NCBI GenBank assembly: GCA_028712475.1
Contig: JAQTQB010000004.1
Coordinates: 177,039 to 241,038 of the forward strand
Direction of reading: 5' to 3'
DNA length: 64,000 nucleotides
Origin: Verrucomicrobiales bacterium
Lineage (GTDB): Bacteria > Verrucomicrobiota > Verrucomicrobiia > Limisphaerales > UBA11358
This document shows, piece by piece, positions 25,342 to 34,109 of the stretch (within the stretch, counting starts at the first letter, position 1; each line of letters opens with the position of its first letter). Made by a program: the position numbers and the translations under genes. Under the pieces are notes generated by a model. It made no database searches and had not been told where the DNA came from. It saw nothing but the letters and a program-made list of their open reading frames with translations.

Positions 25342-27855
25342 GTGTTTTTTCTCAATGTAATTATCTGGCTGTGCTTAAGAACTGCCTGCGTAACAAGGCT
25401 GCTGTCACTTCTGTTGCTTTTAGCATCGCCTTCAGCGGTGCAAGCCCAATTCAATTACACGACCAATAACGACACGATCACCATCACGAGATACACCGGG
25501 CCTGGCGGCGCGGAAACCATTCCAAGCACAATTACTGGTCTGCCCGTCACTCGTATTGGTGACTATGCGTTCTATAACTGTAAAAGCCTGACCGGCGTCA
25601 CGCTCCCGAACGGCCTCACCAGCATAGGAGACTGCGCGTTTGAATTCTGCAGCAGCCTGTCCAGTGTCACGATCCCCGCCAGCGTCACCAGCATTGGAGG
25701 CTCTGCGTTCGCTTTCTGCAGCAGCCTGACCAACGCCATAATCCCCGGCAGCGTCACCAGCATCGGGGATGCGGCGTTCGAATATTGCACCCGAGTGATC
25801 AGTGTCACGATCCCCGCCAGCGTCACCAACATTGGAAGCTTTGTGTTCAATTACTGCAGCAGCCTGACCAGCATCACGATCCCCGGCAGCATCACCAGCA
25901 TCGGGGATTTTGCGTTATCCTCCTGCATGAGCCTGACCAACGTCACGCCTCCCAGCAGTGTCACAAACATCGGAAACTATGCGTTCTCATTTTGCTACAA
26001 TCTGACCAACATCACGCTCCCCAACAGCATTGCCAACATCGGGGACGGGGCGTTCGAATGCTGCTCCAGCCTGACCAGTGTCGTGCTTCCCAACAGTGTT
26101 CCCTACATCGCAAACCAGGTGTTTCTTGCCTGCAGCAGCCTGACCAACGTCTTGATTCCCGGCAGCGTCACCAGCATCGGAAGCGGTGCGTTCTATTACT
26201 GCATAAGTCTGACCAGCGTCATAATTCCCAACAGTGTCACCAATATCAGGAGCGATACCTTCTATTCCTGCAGCAGCCTGACTGCAATCTCGGTGGATGC
26301 GCTTAATTCCGTTTATAGCAGTGTGGATGGGGTCTTGTTCAACAAAAGCCAGACCACGCTCATCCAATGTCCGCAAAGCAAAGCTGGAAACTTCATGACC
26401 CCCGACAGTGTCACCAATATCGGGAATCAGGCTTTCGCTGAATGTAAAAACCTGACCGGCGTCACCCTCCCTAACGGCCTCACCAGCGTCGGTTCCGGTG
26501 CATTCTGGAACTGTAGCAGCCTGACCAGCGTCATAATTCCCAACGGCGTCACTTTTATTGGGGACAGTGCGTTCTATTCCTGCAGCAGCCTCACTAACGT
26601 CATAATCCCAAACAGCGTCACCTACATCTGGAACGGGGCGTTTAAATACTGCACCAGTCTGGCCAGCATAACGATCCCCAGCAGTGTCACCTTCATCGCG
26701 GACAATGCGTTCTATTCCTGCATCAGCCTGACCAACGTGATAATCCCTAACAGCGTCACCTTTATCGGGGACAATGCGTTTTACTCCTGCAGCAGCCTCA
26801 CCAGCATCATAATCCCTGACAGCGTTAACTACATCTGGGACGGGGCGTTTAAATACTGCACCAGTCTGGCCAGCATCACGATTCCAAACAGTGTCACCAA
26901 TATTGCGAACTATGCGTTTTATTCCTGCTCCAACCTGACCAGCGTCTTAATCGGCAACAAAGTGATAAACATCGGATTCGGTGCGTTCGGTTCCTGCAGC
27001 AGCCTGATAGAAGTCTATTTTCAAGGTAACGCCCCCAGCTTTGGTTTTGGTGTATTCGACAATGACGACAAGACGACCGTCTATTACATGCCAGGAACCA
27101 CGGGCTGGATCCCGCAGGTGCAAACCGGCGGTGCCAGCTTTGGCGTGCGGACAAACCGCTTTGGCTTCAACATCAGCGGCACCGCCGGCCTGGTCATCGT
27201 GGTGGAAGCCTGCACAAACCTGGCCTATCCCATCTGGTCCCCGGTGGGAACCAACACCCTCATTGGCGGCTCATCTTATTTCAGTGATCCCGAGTGGACA
27301 AATTATCCCACACGTTTTTATCGCCTCCGGAGTCCGGCGTTTGGCGGTTCCCCGGCCATGCTGTGGAACCCGCATGTGCAAACCAACGGTGCCAGCTTTG
27401 GTGTGCGGACAAACCGCTTTGGCTTCAACATCAGCGGCACCGCCGGACTTGTCATCGTGGTGGAAGCCTGCACGAACCTGGCCCATCCCATCTGGTCCCC
27501 GGTGGGAACCAACACCCTCATTGGCGGTTCATCTTATTTCAGTGATCCCGACTGGACAAATTATCCAGCACGCTTTTACCGTCTCCGGAGCCCGGCGTTT
27601 GGCGGTTCCCCGGCCATGCTGTGGAACCCGCACGTGCAAACCAACGGTGCCAGCTTTGGTGTGCGGACAAACCGCTTTGGCTTCAACATTAGCGGCACCG
27701 CCGGCCTGGTCACCGTGGTGGAAGCCTGCACGAACCTGGCCTATCCCATCTGGTCTCCAGTGGGAACCAACACCCTCGTCGGCGGCTCGTCTTATTTCAG
27801 TGATCCCGAGTGGACAAATTATCCCACACGTTTTTACCGCCTCCGCCCGCCGTGA
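25342..27855 (+). CDS. secreted BspA-like leucine-rich repeat protein
   Basis: 837 residues from a GTG start with a good ribosome binding site (GGAGGA). The signal peptide 'LLSLLLLLASPSAVQAQ' ends near residue 36. Residues about 55-590 are over twenty LRR_5/BspA repeats of about 23 residues with consensus 'SLTNVIIPNSVTxIGDxAFY' plus 'SCS', found in surface adhesins and protein-interaction proteins. One degenerate block near residue 320 interrupts the array. The C-terminal ~245 residues are nearly three copies of an 86-residue unit ending 'FYRLRSP/RPP', the same C-terminal module type as on two other secreted proteins here. Function is probably surface binding. Confidence 0.85.
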   Translation: MFFLNVIIWLCLRTACVTRLLSLLLLLASPSAVQAQFNYTTNNDTITITRYTGPGGAETIPSTITGLPVTRIGDYAFYNCKSLTGVTLPNGLTSIGDCAFEFCSSLSSVTIPASVTSIGGSAFAFCSSLTNAIIPGSVTSIGDAAFEYCTRVISVTIPASVTNIGSFVFNYCSSLTSITIPGSITSIGDFALSSCMSLTNVTPPSSVTNIGNYAFSFCYNLTNITLPNSIANIGDGAFECCSSLTSVVLPNSVPYIANQVFLACSSLTNVLIPGSVTSIGSGAFYYCISLTSVIIPNSVTNIRSDTFYSCSSLTAISVDALNSVYSSVDGVLFNKSQTTLIQCPQSKAGNFMTPDSVTNIGNQAFAECKNLTGVTLPNGLTSVGSGAFWNCSSLTSVIIPNGVTFIGDSAFYSCSSLTNVIIPNSVTYIWNGAFKYCTSLASITIPSSVTFIADNAFYSCISLTNVIIPNSVTFIGDNAFYSCSSLTSIIIPDSVNYIWDGAFKYCTSLASITIPNSVTNIANYAFYSCSNLTSVLIGNKVINIGFGAFGSCSSLIEVYFQGNAPSFGFGVFDNDDKTTVYYMPGTTGWIPQVQTGGASFGVRTNRFGFNISGTAGLVIVVEACTNLAYPIWSPVGTNTLIGGSSYFSDPEWTNYPTRFYRLRSPAFGGSPAMLWNPHVQTNGASFGVRTNRFGFNISGTAGLVIVVEACTNLAHPIWSPVGTNTLIGGSSYFSDPDWTNYPARFYRLRSPAFGGSPAMLWNPHVQTNGASFGVRTNRFGFNISGTAGLVTVVEACTNLAYPIWSPVGTNTLVGGSSYFSDPEWTNYPTRFYRLRPP
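27121..27852 (+). repeat. tandem 258-bp repeat, nearly three copies
   Basis: The same sequence begins at 27121, 27379 and 27637, a period of exactly 258 bp (86 codons); the third copy ends at the stop codon about 216 bp in. Copies differ at only a few bases per unit, mostly silent, so the expansion is recent or maintained by recombination. Each unit encodes one C-terminal module plus a Pro/Gly linker. Confidence 0.92.
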
Positions 27856-28260
27856 GGACTCCGCAAAATAATTGCCTCTATCCCAAGCCGAGACACGCAG
27901 CCAGAACCTTCCGCTTGAAATTCCATGAAACTCCATTAAAAAAACTCCGGTTTCTGCTCCGTCTGCATTTTCAGAATTGTTAAGCGGCTCATTCCCGCCG
28001 CCGGGCTGGCAAAATTGACCACCAAACGCTCGCAGGCTTTGTTATGGATTTGTGCGCTGGTCAACATGGAAAATAAAGGGTCGCAAAACTGATTGCGAAA
28101 CGGCGGAATGGACAGAAGAAATCCAACGCAAGACGGGCGCAAGTTTTTTTATCGAAAATGTCACAAATTTGTTTGAAAATATTTCTTGAGAAATTTTGCG
28201 AACGGAGCGATTGATTATTCAGGCAACGTGATTGAGGCGGATTGATCTTTGAACAAAATA
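27856..28260. other. intergenic region before 6S RNA, no supported gene
   Basis: AT-rich DNA with no convincing reading frame. A minus-strand frame at about 27936-28067 (starting MLTSAQIHNKACERL) is too short and featureless to call. The last 60 bases should contain the 6S RNA promoter; an AT-rich 'AAAATAAT' lies just before the RNA start, but no clear -35/-10 pair can be assigned. Confidence 0.4.
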
Positions 28261-28440
28261 ATTTCCCTGCCCTGTTCGTGATTCGAAACAGTCCTTGAAC
28301 CGTAAGTTAAACGATCACGGAGCAAGTCATGGTTGTGGCCGACACGCCTTCACTGGAAGTCGAAAACAGCCCGGCGAGTTCCACATGTAGCAATACATGT
28401 TCAAAGGATAAGTTAGACACGGCAATGGCGGGGGTTTTCT
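28261..28440 (+). ncRNA. ssrS: 6S RNA
   Basis: This ~180-nt stretch has the size and shape of 6S RNA, which binds sigma70-RNA polymerase by mimicking an open promoter. The closing stem pairs CCCTGCC (28265-28271) with GGCGGGG (28427-28433), and a second stem pairs CGTG (28277-28280) with CACG (28418-28421). The start 'CCCTGCCCTGTTCGTG' and the internal 'GTCCTTGAACC' are familiar from 6S sequences. The middle is largely unpaired or weakly paired, as expected for the central bubble. Downstream are rarA and the ygfA/fau gene; linkage of 6S RNA to ygfA is well known in proteobacteria. Ends are approximate. Confidence 0.75.
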
Positions 28441-28474
28441 TAGGATTTCAACTCTGAACTTTCAGGTTTGAAAT

Positions 28475-28504
28475 CAAAGCCCGCCAACCGTTGCGGGCTT
28501 TTTT
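28475..28504 (+). terminator. rho-independent terminator between 6S RNA and rarA
   Basis: Stem AAAGCCCGC / GCGGGCTTT (9 bp, perfect) with loop CAACCGTT, followed by TTTT. It lies 35-65 bp after the likely 6S RNA 3' end and 38 bp before the rarA start. It would separate the RNA from rarA, so rarA needs its own promoter or read-through. Confidence 0.88.
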
Positions 28505-28541
28505 ATTTCAAGCCGGACGAGACAGATGCTAACCTGCCCGC

Positions 28542-29921
28542 ATGGCTCACGATGATTTGTTTTCCGCTCCGGTTGAAATCCGACCGGAGGAAAAGTCTGC
28601 GCCTGTGTCCAATGCTTTCAAAAGCCAGCCGCTTGCCGCCCGGATGCGTCCGCGCAACCTCGATGAATACGCAGGGCAAGCGCACATCCTCGGTGCGGGA
28701 CAATTGCTCCGCCGCGCCATTGAGGCTGACAGAATCCAATCACTGATTTTTTACGGCCCGCCGGGAACGGGTAAAACGTCGCTCGCCCAAATCATCGCGC
28801 GCCAGACCAGAAGCAAATTTGAACGCTTGAGCGGCGTTGAATCCAACGTCGCCGACATGCGGCGCGTTTTGTCCGCAGCGGCGAACCGCCTTGAGAACAC
28901 TGGTCAATCCACGATTCTGTTCATTGACGAAATCCATCGCTTCAACAAGGCGCAGCAGGATGTTTTGCTGCCGGATGTTGAGAGCGGTGTCATCAAGCTC
29001 ATCGGCGCGACCACGCACAATCCGTTTTTCTTCGTCAACTCGCCGCTCGTCTCGCGCTCGCAGATTTTCGAGCTGCGCCCGCTGACCGAGGAGGATTTGT
29101 TTTTGCTGCTGCAACGCGCCGTGGCCGACACGGAACGCGGCTTGGGCTATTTGAAAATTTCAGCGGACGAAAACGCGTTACGCCATCTCGCCAAAATATC
29201 TGATGGCGACGCGCGCAAGGCGCTTAACTCGTTGGAAATAGCCGCATTGACAACCGCACCGGCTGCGGATGGCATCATCCGCATTCCACTGGAGGTCGCC
29301 GAGCAGAGCATCCAAAAAAAGGCGGTCGTGTATGACGGCGATGGCGACGCGCATTACGACACGATTTCCGCGTTCATCAAATCCATGCGCGGCAGCGATC
29401 CCGACGCCGCACTTTACTGGCTTGCCAAAATGATCCACGCCGGCGAAGACCCGCGCTTCATCGCCCGCCGCATCGTGATTTGCGCGGCGGAAGATGTCGG
29501 CCTGGCTGACCCGATGGCTTTGGTTTTGGCGAATGCCTGCCTCGCCGCGTCAGAATTTGTCGGCTGGCCGGAAGCAAGGATTCCACTGGCCGAAGCGACG
29601 ATTTACATCGCGACGGCTAACAAGAGCAACAGCGCTTATCTGGCGATTGACGCCGCGCTGGAAGACGTCCGCTCCGGTCGCACGATTCCCGTGCCGGAAC
29701 ATCTTCGCGATGCCAGTTACAAAAGTGCAAAAAAACTTGGCCACGGCGGCGGCTACGAATACACGCACGACAGCAAAGAGCATTTCGTCGCGCAGGATTA
29801 TCTCGGCGCGGACAAAATTTATTACGAGCCAACCGAGCAGGGCGTGGAAAAGAAAATAAAGGAGCGCGTCGAGAAATGGCGTGCAGAATTTTTAAAGCTG
29901 CGCGGAAAAGAGTCAAAATGA
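28542..29921 (+). CDS. rarA: replication-associated recombination protein A (RarA/MgsA)
   Basis: A 459-residue AAA+ ATPase that acts at stalled replication forks. Walker A 'FYGPPGTGKTSLAQIIA' near residue 73, Walker B 'ILFIDEIHRFNKAQQDVLLP' near 127, sensor 1 'IGATTHNPFF', and the clamp-loader-like helical domain with 'RAVADTERGLGYL' and 'GDARKALNSLE' (sensor 2). The C-terminal oligomerisation region 'GSDPDAALYWLAKMI' and 'RRIVICAAEDVGLADP' is family specific. Its stop overlaps the fau start by 4 bp. Confidence 0.95.
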   Translation: MAHDDLFSAPVEIRPEEKSAPVSNAFKSQPLAARMRPRNLDEYAGQAHILGAGQLLRRAIEADRIQSLIFYGPPGTGKTSLAQIIARQTRSKFERLSGVESNVADMRRVLSAAANRLENTGQSTILFIDEIHRFNKAQQDVLLPDVESGVIKLIGATTHNPFFFVNSPLVSRSQIFELRPLTEEDLFLLLQRAVADTERGLGYLKISADENALRHLAKISDGDARKALNSLEIAALTTAPAADGIIRIPLEVAEQSIQKKAVVYDGDGDAHYDTISAFIKSMRGSDPDAALYWLAKMIHAGEDPRFIARRIVICAAEDVGLADPMALVLANACLAASEFVGWPEARIPLAEATIYIATANKSNSAYLAIDAALEDVRSGRTIPVPEHLRDASYKSAKKLGHGGGYEYTHDSKEHFVAQDYLGADKIYYEPTEQGVEKKIKERVEKWRAEFLKLRGKESK

Positions 29922-30490
29922 ACACACAAGATTCCAAATCCGACCTGCGCCAGAAAATCCGCGCGGCGCTGGAAAAAATCTCCCCGGCGGTGCGGGCGGT
30001 GGAATCCATAGACCTTTGCGAGCGGCTAAAGGCGCAGATGCCGAGCGCACACACGATTTTGTTTTTCGCACCGCTGCCGGACGAACTGGATGTCTGGCCG
30101 GTGCTGGAGCTGTCGCTGGCTTTGGGAACAACCTGCGCCCTGCCCTTTTTCGATGCGGAGAAAAAAACTTACGGCGCGAAAGGGATTAAAAAGCTGGCGA
30201 CGGACATTGTCCCCGGCAAATTCGGCGCGCGAGAACCGGCTCCGAGCTGTGCGGAGATTCCCTTGGACAAATTTGACCTCGTGCTTGTGCCGGGAGTTGC
30301 CTTTGATCTGCACGGGAACCGGCTTGGCCGTGGCCGGGGATTTTACGACCGGTTGTTGCAATCAGCCAGCGGTGTGAAGTGCGGCGTCTGCTATGACATC
30401 CAGCTGCTGGAAAACATCCCGGCGGAGCCGCACGATGCGAAGGTGGATTTTATTTTGACGCCTGACAAGTGCGTCAAGGCTCGGAGATAA
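29918..30490 (+). CDS. fau: 5-formyltetrahydrofolate cyclo-ligase
   Basis: A 190-residue enzyme converting 5-formyl-THF to 5,10-methenyl-THF with ATP. The hallmark 'VPGVAFDLHGNRLGRGRGFYDRLL' (quoted in two parts: PGVAFDLHGNRLG and RGRGFYDRLL) is complete, and the N-terminal 'KSDLRQKIRAAL' helix is typical. The start at 29918 (MNTQDSKSD) overlaps the rarA stop as ATGA; the frame is open further upstream only because it runs inside rarA. The 6S RNA-rarA-fau order parallels the ssrS-ygfA link in other phyla. Confidence 0.92.
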   Translation: MNTQDSKSDLRQKIRAALEKISPAVRAVESIDLCERLKAQMPSAHTILFFAPLPDELDVWPVLELSLALGTTCALPFFDAEKKTYGAKGIKKLATDIVPGKFGAREPAPSCAEIPLDKFDLVLVPGVAFDLHGNRLGRGRGFYDRLLQSASGVKCGVCYDIQLLENIPAEPHDAKVDFILTPDKCVKARR

Positions 30491-30494
30491 CTTT

Positions 30495-30659
30495 CTAGCG
30501 ATGCTGCCCCATGTCAACCGGCAGGCCGCCTTCCCAGCTTTGCGGAGTATTCCAAGGACGAACCGAGGCATTTTGAGGGTCTTCGGTGGCGCAGCCGGAA
30601 AGACCTGTTAAAACTCCGGCCAAGGCGAACCAGCAAAACCATTTCGCTGCACGGCTCAT
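30495..30659 (-). CDS. small lipoprotein
   Basis: A 54-residue precursor starting MSRAAKWFCWFALAGVLTGL with lipobox LSGC at about residue 22. The mature part 'CATEDPQNASVRPWNTPQSW' then 'EGGLPVDMGQHR' is short and Pro/Trp-rich. It starts 2 bp after the stop of the coiled-coil protein gene, so the two are co-expressed. It resembles small outer-membrane lipoproteins common in this phylum; function unknown. It converges with fau. Confidence 0.65.
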   Translation of the reverse strand: MSRAAKWFCWFALAGVLTGLSGCATEDPQNASVRPWNTPQSWEGGLPVDMGQHR

Positions 30660-30660
30660 T

Positions 30661-31425
30661 TTAAGAGGCGGGATGCGCGGGGCTGACTTCGTCGCCTTCA
30701 ATCACTTCGCCAAGTTTCCAGCCGGGAACAACGTTGGCAATGCTGCGGCCTTTTTCAAGGGTGCGGACAATGACCTTGGCAACCAGCTTGCCGTTGCGGC
30801 TCACCAAAAGTTCGCTGTCCTGTTTCAAACCCTGGTCATCACCGATGTCCAACACGACAAAATCCCACTTGGGATCCACCACCAGAATTTTCCCCTTGAG
30901 GTCGGCGCGTAATGTAATCACGGTGTTTGTCCCTACGAAAACTTCCAACTGGGTGCGCAAGCGAGCGATGCTCTTTTGCAAAACCGCTTTTTCAAGGTTG
31001 CCCGCCTCGATCATGTCATCCTTCTCTTTGAGCGTGCGCCCCAGCTTGGCGACCTGTTCGGCGGTGAAGCCGGTGGTCTTGTAGGCAGCCAGCTCGTTCC
31101 GGGCGTCGTCGCGTTCGGTGGTGGTCGTGACCAGCTTGTCGGACAAATCATTCGCGCGCTTGGTCTGCGCGGTAGCTGTGGCGACGGCCTTGTCGCGCTC
31201 GGACTGGGTATCGGCCAGGTCTTGCTCCGTCTGCTTGAGCGTGGCTTCGGTTTTAACCAAGACTGCGTTTGTTTTAGCAAGTGCGGCCTGCGTGGCGTGC
31301 CAGCCCTCGCGCTGGGTGTTCCGGTCGGTGACGAGCGTGTTAATCTTTTCTTTTACGACGAAAAAATTAATGCCGCCCACGGCAAGTGCCGCTACAAGGG
31401 CTAGAATAAGACTGATGCGAATCAT
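30661..31425 (-). CDS. membrane-anchored coiled-coil protein with C-terminal beta domain
   Basis: A single N-terminal transmembrane helix ('ISLILALVAALAVGGINFFVV') is followed by a long Ala/Thr/Lys-rich coiled coil (residues about 25-165). The C-terminal ~80-residue beta-rich domain contains 'LKGKILVVDPKWDFVVLDIG' and 'LLVSRNGKLVAKVIVRTLEKG', which recalls MreC-like barrels. The domain order (TM, coiled coil, beta barrel) is the MreC architecture, but sequence similarity is weak and no mre genes are adjacent. It probably acts in the periplasm, perhaps in cell-wall or envelope organisation, together with the downstream lipoprotein. Confidence 0.6.
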   Translation of the reverse strand: MIRISLILALVAALAVGGINFFVVKEKINTLVTDRNTQREGWHATQAALAKTNAVLVKTEATLKQTEQDLADTQSERDKAVATATAQTKRANDLSDKLVTTTTERDDARNELAAYKTTGFTAEQVAKLGRTLKEKDDMIEAGNLEKAVLQKSIARLRTQLEVFVGTNTVITLRADLKGKILVVDPKWDFVVLDIGDDQGLKQDSELLVSRNGKLVAKVIVRTLEKGRSIANVVPGWKLGEVIEGDEVSPAHPAS

Positions 31426-31522
31426 GGCTTGTATGAAATTTTCGGCAGATTAGACCTTTGCCTGGAATGTGTCAACGCCGTTTGCGCTTTGCAAATGCGC
31501 GGTTTCATCTCATTTTTTGGGC

Positions 31523-32704
31523 GTGGAATTAAATCACGGCCTGCACCTCGCCTACTGCACGAACATCCATCGCGGTGAAACGTGGCGTGAAACATTTGAT
31601 TCGCTCATAAATTCCGCGCTCGCCGTGCGTGAACGCGTCTGTCCGCGCGACCCCTTCGCCATCGGCCTGCGCTTGAGCAACCAGGCGGCGATGGAATTGC
31701 ATGACCCCAAAAAACTTTTGGAATTTCAGCGCTGGCTCGACCAAAACAATTGTTACGTTTTCACCATCAACGGATTTCCCTACGGCCGGTTTCACGGAGC
31801 GCGCGTCAAGGAACAGGTTTATACGCCCGACTGGACTACGCCGGACCGGCTGGCCTATACAAACCTGCTCTTTGATCTGCTCGCGGAAATCTTGCCCGCT
31901 GGAATCGAGGGCAGCGTCAGCACCCTGCCCGGCTCGTTCAAGGAATTCATACATGGCCCGGGCCAGGAAAAAATCATCCGCGAAAATCTCTGGCGCTGTG
32001 TCGGACACATTGCGCGCGTCAGCGAAAAATCGAAACGCCATCTGCATCTCGGCCTCGAACCCGAACCGCTGGGGCTGTTGGAAAACTCCGCCGAGACGGT
32101 TTCATTTTTTGGCCGGCTGCGCGACGAACATGAAAACGATCCGCGTCTCGATAAATTTCTGGGCGTCAATTACGACACCTGCCATTTCGCGATTGAATTT
32201 GAAGAACCGCAAAGCGCACTTGCCGCACTGCAACAGGCTGGAATCAAAATCAGCAAAATCCATTTGAGTTCCGCGCTGAAAACTAAAGCGACGCCCGACG
32301 CGCTTGCCGCGCTGAAGCATTTTGCCGACGACGTTTACCTGCATCAAGTCATCGCGCGCGACGAAAACGGAAAACTGAAATGCCATCGAGATTTGCCAGA
32401 TGCGCTCCTTGCCGAAAATCCGCAATCCGCAATCCGCAATCCGCAATCGGAAGAGTGGCGGATTCATTTTCATGTTCCGCTCCACGCGCCCGCCGTGGCG
32501 CCGTTTGAAAACACGAATGACCATCTGCTCGGCGTGCTGGATTTGCTCGCCGCAAATCCGAAACTCTGTCCGCACCTCGAAATGGAAACTTACACGTGGG
32601 AAGTGCTGCCGCCGGAATTGAAAAGCCGCAGTGTCGTTGAACAGCTCGTGGCGGAATATGATTGGACACTGGCGCGGCTCGCCGAACGCGGGCTGGCATC
32701 GTGA
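31523..32704 (+). CDS. eboE: EboE-like metabolite traffic protein (TIM-barrel)
   Basis: The N-terminus 'VELNHGLHLAYCTNIHRGET' and 'NGFPYGRFHGARVKEQVYTP' and 'GSVSTLPGSFKEF' are highly characteristic of EboE, a xylose-isomerase-like TIM-barrel protein of the ebo cluster, which is linked to traffic of prenylated or pigment precursors to the periplasm. 'GVNYDTCHFAIEFE' and 'HLGLEPEPLGLLE' are barrel strands with likely metal ligands. I use the GTG at 31523 because family homology starts there; 31469 is an alternative. A short insertion encoded by a heptamer repeat (NPQSAIRNPQS) interrupts the protein near residue 300. No other ebo gene is visible. Confidence 0.82.
   Translation: MELNHGLHLAYCTNIHRGETWRETFDSLINSALAVRERVCPRDPFAIGLRLSNQAAMELHDPKKLLEFQRWLDQNNCYVFTINGFPYGRFHGARVKEQVYTPDWTTPDRLAYTNLLFDLLAEILPAGIEGSVSTLPGSFKEFIHGPGQEKIIRENLWRCVGHIARVSEKSKRHLHLGLEPEPLGLLENSAETVSFFGRLRDEHENDPRLDKFLGVNYDTCHFAIEFEEPQSALAALQQAGIKISKIHLSSALKTKATPDALAALKHFADDVYLHQVIARDENGKLKCHRDLPDALLAENPQSAIRNPQSEEWRIHFHVPLHAPAVAPFENTNDHLLGVLDLLAANPKLCPHLEMETYTWEVLPPELKSRSVVEQLVAEYDWTLARLAERGLAS
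32417..32450 (+). repeat. in-frame heptamer repeat (AATCCGC)n within eboE
   Basis: Four perfect copies of AATCCGC run from 32417 to 32444, with a partial fifth (AATCGG). It encodes NPQSAIRNPQS. A related heptamer run on the other strand lies inside the SDR gene at 34641-34670. Confidence 0.9.
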
Positions 32705-32872
32705 CGAATCAAGGCTGTGCCATGCTGCCAGAAATTTATTTCTCGAAATGAAAAACACCCTTTTCATTATACGAAGATTTTTCGAGGCCGGCCTTAATCC
32801 CCAGTGGACTTTGCCGCCGGACTCCACTAAACGTGTGTCCGCCATTAATCTGCCAGAATCAAAATTGACCGC

Positions 32873-34042
32873 GTGAAAACGCTGCACAAATATCTTGTCC
32901 GCCAGGTGCTCGCCTCGCTGCTCCTCACCGTGGGCGTGTTCACCTTCGTGCTGCTGCTCGGCAACGTGCTGCGGGAAATCCTCACCCTGCTCGTCAGCGG
33001 CCACGCCAGCCTCGGCACGCTGGTTCAGGCCATCGGGCTGCTGATTCCGTTCGTCTGGGTGTTCGCGCTGCCGATGGGTTTGCTCACGGCGATGCTCCTG
33101 GTCTTTGGCCGTTTCAGCGCGGATCACGAACTCACCGCGGCGCGCGCCAGCGGCATCAGCCTGCTGTCGCTCATCACACCGGTTTTGCTGTTGAGCCTGC
33201 TCTGCTGCTCGGTCAGCGCCTTGATCAACATGGAGCTCGGCCCGCAATGCCGCGTCGCCTACGTCAATCTTATCTTCAAAGTGAAGGGTGAACTGCTGAA
33301 CGCCCAACTGCCCGAAGGCCGGTATATCCGCGATTTCCCCGGCTACATTTTTTACACGGAAAAAAATCGCGGCGGCAGGCTGCAGAATGTGACGATCATC
33401 ACCCTCCCCAAAGATGCGACCAACAACGCCACCACCACGATAACGGCCCCGCGCGGCCTGCTCGAAGTGGATGCGCCGAACAAACAATACATCCTGCATC
33501 TGTCCGACGCCCGCAGCGTGACCACTGGCTCGCGCGTGGCCATCAGTTCCTCGCCTGAACTGACGCTCAATTTCGACATGAACAACGCCACGAACAAAAA
33601 TTACAAGCCGAGGATCAGCGACCTGACGTTCTGGCAGTTGCGCGATGAACTAGCCGACTTGGAAGGAAAAATCGGTCTGCCGCCAGCCAACGCCACTAAT
33701 TCGGCCGCATTGCGCGCGCAGCTTGCCGCCGCCAGAAACCAGCGGAAAGATTTGACCGAGCCGATCCGCGTCGAATTAAACCGGCAGGTCGCCTTTTCAT
33801 TCGCGTGCTTTGGCTTCACGCTCGTCGGGATTCCGCTCGGCATCCGCGTGCATCGCCGCGAAACGAACATCGGCGTGGCCATCGCGCTCGGCCTGGTGCT
33901 GATTTATTACTGCTTCGTGCTGACGGGCCAGGCGTTGTCGGCGCGGCCTGAATTTGCGCCGCACCTGATCGTCTGGCTGCCTAATTTCCTTTTTCAAGCC
34001 GTCGGCGCGGTTCTGCTCTGGCGGGCAAATCGCGGCATTTGA
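32873..34042 (+). CDS. LptF/LptG family lipopolysaccharide export permease
   Basis: A 389-residue inner-membrane protein with the YjgP/YjgQ layout: TM helices at residues about 12-35, 50-80 and 97-118, a periplasmic beta-jellyroll of about 150 residues ('YIRDFPGYIFYTEKNRGGRL' and 'LEVDAPNKQYILHLSDA'), then three TM helices near 300-385. 'KYLVRQVLASLLLTVGVFTF' is the typical N-terminus and 'NRQVAFSFACFGFTLVGIPL' the second-half signature. Only one such gene is present here; the partner LptG/F and LptB must be elsewhere. The start is GTG at 32873. Together with rseP it points to a Gram-negative outer membrane. Confidence 0.88.
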   Translation: MKTLHKYLVRQVLASLLLTVGVFTFVLLLGNVLREILTLLVSGHASLGTLVQAIGLLIPFVWVFALPMGLLTAMLLVFGRFSADHELTAARASGISLLSLITPVLLLSLLCCSVSALINMELGPQCRVAYVNLIFKVKGELLNAQLPEGRYIRDFPGYIFYTEKNRGGRLQNVTIITLPKDATNNATTTITAPRGLLEVDAPNKQYILHLSDARSVTTGSRVAISSSPELTLNFDMNNATNKNYKPRISDLTFWQLRDELADLEGKIGLPPANATNSAALRAQLAAARNQRKDLTEPIRVELNRQVAFSFACFGFTLVGIPLGIRVHRRETNIGVAIALGLVLIYYCFVLTGQALSARPEFAPHLIVWLPNFLFQAVGAVLLWRANRGI

Positions 34043-34109
34043 AAGTTGAAGGAAGAATTATGAATGAGGAATAAAGAAATTTAACCTGACGCGAAAGATT
34101 CTTCATTCT

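Noticed and set aside
27121..27852. Possible CRISPR or transposon in the 258-bp repeats
   Set aside because: The repeats are contiguous, in frame and encode a protein module; there are no spacers.
27936..28067. Short minus-strand frame before the 6S RNA
   Set aside because: It is under 45 codons from its best ATG, with no ribosome binding site, family motif or GC pattern of coding DNA.
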